A stretch of 64,000 nt of DNA, taken from NCBI RefSeq assembly GCF_036227605.1, contig NZ_CP109487.1:1674001-1738000 (forward strand). The letters run 5' to 3'. Position 1 is the first letter of the stretch; each line of letters starts with the position of its first letter. Both the position numbers and the translations under genes were made by a program. Origin of the DNA: Streptomyces sp. NBC_01439 (GTDB lineage Bacteria > Actinomycetota > Actinomycetes > Streptomycetales > Streptomycetaceae). The notes under the pieces were generated by a model, which was given only the letters and a program-made list of their open reading frames with translations, was not told the DNA's origin and ran no database searches. Positions 9,501 to 16,183 of the stretch are shown here, in pieces.

Positions 9501-12500
9501 GGCGCGGCCCAACCGCTCGTACTCCCCCGGTTCGTACAGGGTGACGCCGCGCAGTGGCGGGTCACCGTCCGCGAGGCGGTCGAGCACTGCGGCCAGCTGG
9601 CCGGCCAGCCGCTGTGCGGTGGCACGGTCGTAGAGGTCGGTGCTGAACTCGACTTCGACGTCGAGGTCTTCGCCCTCCTCCTGGAAGGTGAAGGACAGCT
9701 CGAAGGTGGCGGTGTCGCGGTCACCGGCGTCCCAGGGTGCGGTCCGCGCGCCGGGCAGCTCCAGTGGACGCGGGCGGCGCTGGCGGTGGTTGACGACGGC
9801 CTGGAAGGGGACGGCCGCGCGGCCGGTGGTGGCGGGGGCGAGCTCCCTGCCCACGGCCTGGAAGGGGACGTCCTCGTGGTGCAGGGCCTCGGTACAGGCT
9901 GCCCGGACGCGGGTGAGCAGGACACCTGCCGTGGTGTCCGCGTCCGCCTCGACGCGGACGGGCAGCAGGTTGACGAAGCAGCCCACGAGGTCCTGTGCTC
10001 CGGCCCGGTTCCGCCCGGCGGCCAGGGCGCCCAGGGTGAGGGTGTCGCGTTCGGTGTGGGCGGCCAGGACCGTGTACACCCCGGCCAGGTGGAACATGTA
10101 CGGGCTGACACCGTGCCGGCGGGCGGCCTCGGCGTGGCGCGCGTGCTGCGCGGCGCCGATCCGCTGCCGCACCCGGTCGCCGGATCCGCTGAGGACGGCG
10201 GGGCGGGGCCGGTCGGTGACCAGGTCGAGGGCGGCGCCGCCGCCGGCGAGCGCGCCCTGCCAGAACCGGGTCGCGGCGGTGAGCCGTTCGGGGCGGGGTG
10301 CGAGGGAGCCGCGCAGGTGCTCGGGGTAGCCCGGGTCCAGGGGCGGCAGGTCCGCGGCCGGGTCCGCGTAGAGGGCGGACAGCTCGGACGTGAAGAGGTC
10401 CAGGGACCAGTCGTCGGCGATGGCGTGGTGGACGGCGAAGTGGAGCAGCGTGCTCCGGGCGTCCAGGGTGAGCACCAGGGTGCGCAGCAGCCGGGTGCCG
10501 TCGTCGTCCGGCTCCGCCGTGCGGTGCTCGGCGGCCAGGGCGCGGGCCAGGGCCTGGCGTTCGCCGGCCGGAACGCCGGTGAGGTCGATGAGGCGCACCG
10601 CCGCGCCCGGGTCGGCGGTCAGGCTCTGCCGCCAACCGTCGGCGTCTCGCCGTACGACGGTGCGCAGGGCGGCCTGGCGCCTGCCCAGTAGGGTCAGGGC
10701 GTTCCGCAGCCGGGCCCGGTCGAGGGGGCCGTCGATGAAGTACCCGCGTCCGATGACGTAGCGGCCGGTGTTTCCGGTGGCCTCCTGGTCGAACCAGATC
10801 CCTTCCTGGGCGGGCGACAGCGGCAGCCGGCCGGGATCCGCCCCGGGGCTGGCCGGGGCGGGGGTGGCCGGGGCGGGGCTGGCCACGAGGGCTGCCAGGG
10901 CGCGGATCGTCGGGGCGGCGAAGAGGTCGGCGACCGTCAGGGCCGCGCCCTGGTCGCGTTCGAGGCGGGCGAGGATCGCCAGAGCGGACAGGGAGTCGCC
11001 GCCGGCGGCGAAGAAATCGGCGTCCGGGCCGACGGCGCGGCCGAGGACGGCCTCCCAGTGCGCGGAGACGGCGCGCAGGGCGGCGGCGGCCTCCTCGGCA
11101 TCGGGGCTCGCGGGAGTGGAGCTGACCGGACCGCCGGGCGCCGCGGCCGCGCGGTCGGCGAGGACGGCGAGCAGCCGGCGGTCGGCCTTGCCGTTGGCCG
11201 TGGCCGGCAGCTCCGGCAGGACGGTGACGACGTCCGGAACCGCCGGTTCGGTCAGCAGCCGGGCAATGTGGGCGATGAGCCGGTCGCCCGAAGCCGGGGC
11301 ACCCGGGTCGGTCGGGGTGGTGGGGGCGTCGACCGGTGTCAGGGTCACGTACGCGGCCAGTCGGCGGGCGTTCGCGGCGCCGTACGGAACCACGACCGCC
11401 TCCCGGACCGCCGGGTGGGTCCGCAGTGCCCGTTCGGCCTCGGCCGGTTCGACGCGGTGGCCACGGATCTTGACCTGGTCGTCGAAGCGCCCCAGGAAGG
11501 CGAGTTCGCCGCCGGGGAGGCGGCGGACCCGGTCGCCGGTCAGGTAGGCGGTGCGGCCGGGCCTGCCCGGCTCGGGGACGAACCGCTCGGCGGTCTGCTC
11601 CGGCCCGCCGCGGTAGCCCTGGGCAACGCCCGGGCCGCCGATGCAGAGTTCGCCCTCCTCGCCGGGCGCGACCGGGGTGCGGTCGGGGCGCAGGACGTGG
11701 GCGGTGGCCCCGGCGAAGGGGCGGCCGATCGGCACGTCCTGCCAGGCTCCGTCCCAGTCGTCCGGGCCGTCGAAGGTCTGCCAGCAGGCGTAGACCGTGG
11801 TCTCCGTGGGTCCGTAGCCGTTGACGATCCGGCAGCCGGGCAGCTCGCGCAGGGCGGTCCGTACCGCGTCCGCGTCGGCCCGGTCGCCGCCGGACACGCA
11901 CAGGCGCAACCCGCTCAGGTCTGCGGTGATGTGTTCGATGGCCAGCCGGAACAGCGGGGCGGCCAGCCGCAGGACCGTCACGCCGTGGCGGGCGCACTCC
12001 CGGCCGATGTCGTGGATTCCGGGCCGCTCGGACTGCGGCAGCACGAGCCGGGCGCCGTTGAGCAGGGCGCCCCAGATCTCGAAGACGGAGGGGTCCACGT
12101 GGAGCGGGGCGAGCTGTAGAACGGTGTCGGCGGCGGTCAGTCCGGCCTCGGGGGCGCGGGCCAGTGCCAGGACGGAGTGGTGCGCGACGCGGACGCCCTT
12201 GGGGGCGCCGGTGCTGCCGGAGGTGTGGATGACGTAGGCGGTCCGCCCGGCCCCGGGGGCGTGCGACGGGCTCCGGTCCGGGTCCGGGGCGAGGTCGAGA
12301 TCGAGGTCCGGGTCCGGGTCCGGTGCGTCCTCGTCGACGGGCAGGACCGTCACCCCCACGGGCAGGAGGGCGCGCAGCCGCGCGGTGTCCTGCCCGGCTG
12401 CGAAGACGGTGCGCAGGTGGTTGTCGAGGACGAGCGCGCGGATCCGTTCGTCCGGCGCGTCGGGGTCCAGCGGCAGGTAAGCGCCCCCGGCCAACACCGT

Positions 12501-12734
12501 CCCCAGCAGGGCGGCGATGGTGCCGGGCGAACGCCGGGCGCAGATCCCGACGCTCTCGCCGGGGGCGGTCCGGTCGGCGAGCCGGCGGGCGGCGGCCGCG
12601 GCCCGGGCGGCGAGTGCGCCGTAGCCGATCCGTAGGCCGCCGTGGATCAGGGCGGTGCGGTGGGGGTGGGCGCGGGCCACGGCGGTGAAGGCCGCGCCGA
12701 GGGTGACGGGGGTGGCGGGGGTGGTGGTGTTCAC
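6540..12734 (-). CDS. dimodular NRPS, A-T-C-A-T-thioester reductase
   Basis: A 2064-residue NRPS. Domain order: A1 (about 10-525; TSGSTGAPKG near 171-180), T1 (GGDSLSAL, Ser581), C (about 635-1050; HHAIADDWS at 769, where the usual final Gly of HHxxxDG is Asp), A2 (YTSGSTGRPRG, YGPTEAAI), T2 (FFAQGGHSL), and a C-terminal reductase with the Rossmann motif LLTGATGYVGS and the YxxxK pair GYAAAK. The reductase should release the dipeptide as an aldehyde or alcohol. This layout matches pyrazinone synthetases such as AusA. By-eye specificity codes are DPFRCSGVY (A1) and DVFVLAGIL (A2); I cannot assign either. GTG at 12732-12734 shares GTGA with the previous stop and has AGGAGG upstream. Confidence 0.95.
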   Translation of the reverse strand: MNTTTPATPVTLGAAFTAVARAHPHRTALIHGGLRIGYGALAARAAAAARRLADRTAPGESVGICARRSPGTIAALLGTVLAGGAYLPLDPDAPDERIRALVLDNHLRTVFAAGQDTARLRALLPVGVTVLPVDEDAPDPDPDLDLDLAPDPDRSPSHAPGAGRTAYVIHTSGSTGAPKGVRVAHHSVLALARAPEAGLTAADTVLQLAPLHVDPSVFEIWGALLNGARLVLPQSERPGIHDIGRECARHGVTVLRLAAPLFRLAIEHITADLSGLRLCVSGGDRADADAVRTALRELPGCRIVNGYGPTETTVYACWQTFDGPDDWDGAWQDVPIGRPFAGATAHVLRPDRTPVAPGEEGELCIGGPGVAQGYRGGPEQTAERFVPEPGRPGRTAYLTGDRVRRLPGGELAFLGRFDDQVKIRGHRVEPAEAERALRTHPAVREAVVVPYGAANARRLAAYVTLTPVDAPTTPTDPGAPASGDRLIAHIARLLTEPAVPDVVTVLPELPATANGKADRRLLAVLADRAAAAPGGPVSSTPASPDAEEAAAALRAVSAHWEAVLGRAVGPDADFFAAGGDSLSALAILARLERDQGAALTVADLFAAPTIRALAALVASPAPATPAPASPGADPGRLPLSPAQEGIWFDQEATGNTGRYVIGRGYFIDGPLDRARLRNALTLLGRRQAALRTVVRRDADGWRQSLTADPGAAVRLIDLTGVPAGERQALARALAAEHRTAEPDDDGTRLLRTLVLTLDARSTLLHFAVHHAIADDWSLDLFTSELSALYADPAADLPPLDPGYPEHLRGSLAPRPERLTAATRFWQGALAGGGAALDLVTDRPRPAVLSGSGDRVRQRIGAAQHARHAEAARRHGVSPYMFHLAGVYTVLAAHTERDTLTLGALAAGRNRAGAQDLVGCFVNLLPVRVEADADTTAGVLLTRVRAACTEALHHEDVPFQAVGRELAPATTGRAAVPFQAVVNHRQRRPRPLELPGARTAPWDAGDRDTATFELSFTFQEEGEDLDVEVEFSTDLYDRATAQRLAGQLAAVLDRLADGDPPLRGVTLYEPGEYERLGRAPEPGPPAAQTTLPALVARQVAAHPHKVAVVGTDISLTYAELDRHADTVAARLTTRGIRPGDRVAVCLERSPLLATTLLGVLKAGAAYVPLDPAYPPLRLRHCIADAGVGALVCAKDTAETLFGPGTEGSGPPVLDVEALTAPGERTPPAVPVADPAAPAYVIYTSGSTGRPRGVTVSHRAVANTLLACLDRHPFTADDVWLQLTSPGFDVAAFEQFMPLVSGATLVYADDATRADGPALTRTLRTAGVTVMVTVPSLLRALDRPDLGDVRVLLVAGEPADVHDTRHFAADRVVVNGYGPTEAAILATTHRADPADARARVPVGTALSGTAAHVVDRHGRLAATGVPGELWLSGAGLGDGYLGDPDRTGASFTSHPALPGAGRCYRTGDRVRRLSDGSIDYLGRLDHQIKLRGFRIELGEIEAALAEHPGVREAVAVLLGAGADAELAVGYVGTAAPRDVRAHLVRLLPAHMVPRLAVPVPAIPTGSHGKADRPALAAHLAAVRRQRPHLGDGAADGPLNGAERRLLALWEDVLGGPVGSPDEDFFAQGGHSLRVIRLLGRIEREHGVRIAVSDFLAAPTVREVARRLEASGPAAEARPVGPDDARLDPAIVFAERPGPCDPHDAVLLTGATGYVGSHVLAELLDRTTGPVLCLVRAADTGAARRRLSTALRRHGLRPDASDPRIVPVPGDLTRPGLGLGATDRERVLRARTVLHLGAEVHHVSGFHHLAAANVGGTAELLRICAEGRPARFHHVSTLGVFREGPGDARPRTITEATPAAAERHPRGRGYAAAKWAAERLVAQAFERGADARIYRLGRAGGSTTGAVSEDDFLSRLLVTSTALGCHPDDPRLATDALPVDTMARALVALALADGAPGTVHHLHHPRRTPLAELHAVHDRRTGRTTPAVPLDTWLGRLADAEADGTVLPALAYREHLRDLRDHPDARLPDHRNDATLAALRAHGIFPPALDDALVGRWWQNLDRSTRA

Positions 12735-13156
12735 GGGGCCGAGGTCACCTCCTGCGGGTCGCGTTCCAGGGCCTCGACGACACTGGCGGTGTCGAAGAGG
12801 TCGAGGTAGCGGGAGATGAGCCCGTCGCGGACGGTGAAGACGTTCATCCACTGGGCCTCGTAGCGTGCGCCGTTGGCGAGGACGTGGGTGCGGCTCACGC
12901 CCAGGACCACGACCCGGTCCCCGGCGTCGAGGTACTCGTAGGCATCGCACTCCTGGACCCGGATCAGCTCGTGGACGATGGCGAAGAACGCGCGGAAGCC
13001 CTCGACGCCCCGGTAGACGCCGGCCCACGGCAGCGAGGCGGGGCCGTGGTAGACCCACTCGAAGTCGGGGGCGAGCAGCGGCTCGATGTCGGCGAGGCGG
13101 CCCTCGTCGAACAGCCGGAAGAAGGTGCGGATCACTTCGACGTTCTGCGTGCTCAT
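12731..13156 (-). CDS. SnoaL-like (NTF2-fold) protein
   Basis: A 141-residue protein with the SnoaL/ketosteroid-isomerase-like pattern: an N-terminal helix followed by VIRTFFRLFDEGRLADIEPLLAPDFEWVYHG, then FFAIVHELIRVQECDAYEYLDAGDRVVVLGVSR, and the terminal strand MNVFTVRDGLISRYLDLFDT. The family includes aldol cyclases, hydratases, isomerases and binding proteins, so the reaction cannot be fixed. It could catalyse or steer cyclisation of the aldehyde released by the reductase of the neighbouring NRPS, but this is inference. ATG at 13154-13156 is preceded by GAGGAG and overlaps the upstream stop (ATGA); its own stop overlaps the NRPS start (GTGA). Confidence 0.88.
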   Translation of the reverse strand: MSTQNVEVIRTFFRLFDEGRLADIEPLLAPDFEWVYHGPASLPWAGVYRGVEGFRAFFAIVHELIRVQECDAYEYLDAGDRVVVLGVSRTHVLANGARYEAQWMNVFTVRDGLISRYLDLFDTASVVEALERDPQEVTSAP

Positions 13157-15348
13157 ACGGTGCTCCTCGAAGGTGCGGGGGTGCGGGACGGGCCGGGCTT
13201 CAGCAGGCCGGAGAGCCGTTGGCCGAGCCGGAACAGGGCGGCGTGGGCGAGGAGCCGGGCCGGGCCGGTGCGCGAAAGCCTGCGGGCGCCGCGCATGACC
13301 TGGAAGACCTCCCGCTCGGTGGCGGTCAGGGGCAGCAGGAACACGTCGTAGACGACGAAGGCCCGGGCGCGGGTGATCCACCAGAGGATGAGGGCGTACG
13401 TCATCCCCTCGCCCTCGGGGTCGACGAAGCGGCCGAGCGCTCCGGGTACGCGTGGTTCGAACCGGCCGAGCATGCCTTCGGCGAAGCGGCGGCCGATCAC
13501 TCCGCGCGGCCCGGTGTCCATCGCGGCGAGTCCGGCGGCCACGAGGTCCGACAGGGCCCGGACCCGTTCGGGCAGGCCGAGGGCGTCGACCTGGCGAATG
13601 GCCTGGAGGGCGAAGTGGGCGCCCAGGGCGTGGGCGTGGTGGGTGCGCAGTTCCTCGACGAGCTGCGGGTTGGCCCGGCGGGCGGCGTCGTACACCTCGT
13701 CGGAGACGAGGGCGGCACCGGTGGGGAAGCAGCCGTAGCTCAGTGCCTTGGACAGGCTCATGAGGTCGATGTCGGGGAGCCGGCCGTGGTGGGCGAATCG
13801 GGTACCGCAGCGGTAGTAGGACGTCAGGACCTCGTCGACGCCGACGAGGTAGCCCTGTTCGGACCGGCCCGCGGTGACGGCGTCGAGGAGCGGTCCGGGG
13901 ATCGGGGCGTAGGCGTCGGAGCTGCCGTGGACCAGTTCGATCCACACGAGCCCGATCTCGCCGGTGGCCGCCTCCTCGCGGAAGTCGTCGACGGCGTGCG
14001 GGGTGAAGGGGTCGATGTAGCGGATGTCGTCGTAGAGGGGGCCGAAGGGCGCGCGGGTGCGTCCGGCGGCGGTGGCCAGCAGCGAGACGAGGGTCTTGCC
14101 GCCGTAGTTGTGCTTGAAGACGACGATGCGCCGCCTGCCGGGGCGGGCGAGACGGGCGAGGGTGATGGCGCTCTCGACCGCGGACGCGCCGCTGACGGCG
14201 GGGAAGGTGTGGGGCAGTCCGGTTTCGCGGGCCAGGACCTGCTCGAGCTCGCGGACGTGGTCGCGGGCGGGGTCGTGGCCGCGTACGACGTCGGTCAGCG
14301 CGTCGGCGGGGTTGTGGCCGGCCACGCCGAGCCCGGCCCCGCACAGTCCGTCGACGAGGTCCAGTTCGCGGCCGGAGTCGAGGCGGACGGTGAGCCGGGA
14401 GCCCTTGGCGCGGACGACGTTCAGCGCGCCGTGCAGCTTGCGGTGCATGCGGACGGCCATCGGGTTCACGTGGCGGGCGTACAGGTCGAGGGTGGCCTGC
14501 CGGTCGGCGGCGGCCGCCGCGAGGACGCGGTGCACGGGGGCGGCGGCGTCCCATCGGGGGCGCAGCCGGGCGCCGACGGCGCGCACGGCGACGCTGTTGC
14601 CGCCGTAGGTGTTGGAGTGCAGGAACCCGGTCTTCGGGGTGGTCCACGGCGCGAACGTGTCGTGGGTACCGGTGAAGGCGCCGAACGGGACCTCGTACCC
14701 GGTGAGGGATTCGCCCAGGACGACGAGGTCGGGGCGGAGCGCGGTCACGGCGGGGTCGGCGGGGCTGTCCGGGGCGACGTCGCTGAGGTCGACGACGACG
14801 CGGGCTCCGGTGGCGCGCGCGGTACGGGCCAGCTCGACGACGGCGGCGAGGGCGCCCGTGTCGAGGAGTTCGGGGGCGCGGACGACGAGCCCGCACACGG
14901 TCGTGCCGTGCAGGGCGGTGCGCAGGCCGGCGACGGTGGTGCGGGTGAGGAGGCCGGGGGCGAGGGCGCGGTCGGGGCCTTCGCCGAGCGGGTCCGTGCG
15001 GCGGGCGAGGGTGCCGTCGGGGTCCAGGACCAGAACGCGGCCCCGGTGGGTTGCGGCGGTCGTGGCGGCGCGGTGGCGCAGGAGTTTGACGGCGCCGTGC
15101 AGGGCCTCGTAGCGGGAGTTGGCGAAGAAGGTGCGGTAGTGGGTGCCGGGCGGGCGGCCGCCCAGTTCCCTGACGAACTCGCTGACGAGGTGGCCGGCCT
15201 GGGCGGACTCGGTGGTCACGAACCAGGACGGCATGGCGAAGACGGGTTGTTCCTGCGCGATGAGGTCGGCCAGGATGCCGAGGGTCTGCGGGCCGGCCGG
15301 GCGCAGGTGCGGTGCCGGGCCGGGGGCGGCGTGGGGGTTCGGGTTCAT
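13153..15348 (-). CDS. tandem class III aminotransferase, first half degenerate
   Basis: A 731-residue protein, far longer than the usual 400-450 of class III PLP aminotransferases. The C-terminal half looks intact: FPAVSGASAVESAI, VDEVLTSYYRCGT, then the PLP site DIDLMSLSKALSYG with Lys534. The N-terminal half (about 60-330) shows the same order of landmarks in decayed form: FFANSRYEALHGAVKLL, RVVVDLSDV in place of the DEVQTG strand, and PDLVVLGESLTGYEVPFGAF, where the lysine is missing, then HSNTYGGN. So it appears to be a fused pair with one catalytic and one pseudo half. ATG at 15346-15348 has only a weak ribosome binding site. It is the first gene of the leftward NRPS operon. Substrate unknown. 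Confidence 0.85.
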   Translation of the reverse strand: MNPNPHAAPGPAPHLRPAGPQTLGILADLIAQEQPVFAMPSWFVTTESAQAGHLVSEFVRELGGRPPGTHYRTFFANSRYEALHGAVKLLRHRAATTAATHRGRVLVLDPDGTLARRTDPLGEGPDRALAPGLLTRTTVAGLRTALHGTTVCGLVVRAPELLDTGALAAVVELARTARATGARVVVDLSDVAPDSPADPAVTALRPDLVVLGESLTGYEVPFGAFTGTHDTFAPWTTPKTGFLHSNTYGGNSVAVRAVGARLRPRWDAAAPVHRVLAAAAADRQATLDLYARHVNPMAVRMHRKLHGALNVVRAKGSRLTVRLDSGRELDLVDGLCGAGLGVAGHNPADALTDVVRGHDPARDHVRELEQVLARETGLPHTFPAVSGASAVESAITLARLARPGRRRIVVFKHNYGGKTLVSLLATAAGRTRAPFGPLYDDIRYIDPFTPHAVDDFREEAATGEIGLVWIELVHGSSDAYAPIPGPLLDAVTAGRSEQGYLVGVDEVLTSYYRCGTRFAHHGRLPDIDLMSLSKALSYGCFPTGAALVSDEVYDAARRANPQLVEELRTHHAHALGAHFALQAIRQVDALGLPERVRALSDLVAAGLAAMDTGPRGVIGRRFAEGMLGRFEPRVPGALGRFVDPEGEGMTYALILWWITRARAFVVYDVFLLPLTATEREVFQVMRGARRLSRTGPARLLAHAALFRLGQRLSGLLKPGPSRTPAPSRSTV

Positions 15349-15699
15349 GACGCCATCTCGCTCGTGGGAGGAGTCCCGGCGGCGGGTGTCCGCGGGATCG
15401 CTGCGCTTGCGGGGTGCGGGTGCGTTGCGGGGGTGCGGGTGCGGGGTGCCGCGACGCGCAGGCGGCGGAACCACAGCCGGGCGGACCCCGGCCCGGCGCC
15501 CGGTGGCCGGCCACCGCCGGGACCGCCTCGGCACTGCGCCGAGGCGCCGCCGATGGCGGGACCACCACCGGGCAACGCCCGGCACGGCACCGCGCCTTGG
15601 CGAGGTCGACCGCGGCCGCCGCCTGGCAGGGCCCGCGGCGGGGCCGAATACGGCCCCGCCGCCTGGCCGTTGCGGCGATGTGCCCGGAGTGAACCGACT

Positions 15700-16030
15700 G
15701 CGGGCCACGACCGGGCAGCGCCGGTCACGGCACCGCACCCAGGCAAAACCGACGGCAGGACCGCCGGTCAGAGCCAGGAGCAGTACCGGGGCCGGCACCC
15801 GGTGGCGGGAAACCGCCGGACCGTTGCGGCACCGCAACCCGGCAGAACCGACGGCCAGACCGGCGGGCGCAGCCAGGGGCGGCGCCCGCCGGGGAGCCAC
15901 CGCCGGGCACGGCCCGTTGCGGCACCGGCCGGTCTGGCAGGGCCGACACCAGACCTGCGGGCGGAGCCAGGAGTGGTACCGGGGCCGGCACCCGGTGGCG
16001 GGAAACGGCAGGGCCGACGGCGGACCGTCC
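15700..16030. repeat. degenerate tandem repeat of about 97 bp
   Basis: An identical 30-nt stretch occurs at 15784-15813 and 15977-16006, 193 bp apart. GAGCCAGGAG recurs at 15771 and 15964, with a variant (CAGCCAGGGG) at 15870, giving a period of 94-99 bp. CCGTTGCGGCACC recurs at 15821 and 15914. Together these indicate three to four diverged units. The array lies in the spacer between the azasugar operon and the NRPS operon. Function unknown: it could be decayed sequence or a protein-binding array. Confidence 0.7.
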
Positions 16031-16132
16031 CCGGGCTGAGCCGGTCACGGCATCGCGTCCGGGCGGAGTTGATGGAGGGAACGCCGATGGCAACGCCGGT
16101 CACGGTGCCTCGTCCCCGACGGCGGGGTAGGG

Positions 16133-16179
16133 CCGGGCGGCGGGGGGCGCGCTGTCAGGTACGCTCCCCCGCCGCCCGG
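16133..16179 (-). terminator. strong hairpin terminator after the GH35 gene
   Basis: A perfect 14-bp inverted repeat, CCGGGCGGCGGGGG at 16133-16146 against 16166-16179, encloses a 19-nt loop. It starts 5 bp downstream of the GH35 stop codon in the direction of transcription. No U-tract follows, as is common for actinomycete terminators. It probably ends the leftward azasugar operon and separates it from the NRPS operon. Confidence 0.75.
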
Positions 16180-16183
16180 GGTC

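Larger units (their letters stand above)
15349..16183. other. 835-bp gene-free spacer between two leftward operons
   Basis: No convincing gene is seen on either strand; open frames here are proline/arginine/glycine-rich products of extreme GC content without ribosome binding sites. The spacer must hold the promoter for the tandem aminotransferase/NRPS operon, but I cannot place -35 and -10 boxes with confidence. It also holds a degenerate repeat array (about 15700-16030) and a strong hairpin next to the GH35 stop codon. Confidence 0.7.

Noticed and set aside
6492..10691. A 1399-codon open frame on the plus strand opposite the reductase NRPS
   Set aside because: It mirrors the real NRPS gene, lacks domain motifs and a ribosome binding site, and is rich in Gly/Val/Gln as expected from the antisense frame of GC-rich coding DNA.
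15700..16030. CRISPR-like array
   Set aside because: Repeat units are about 97 bp, diverged, with no unique spacers of constant length and no cas genes.
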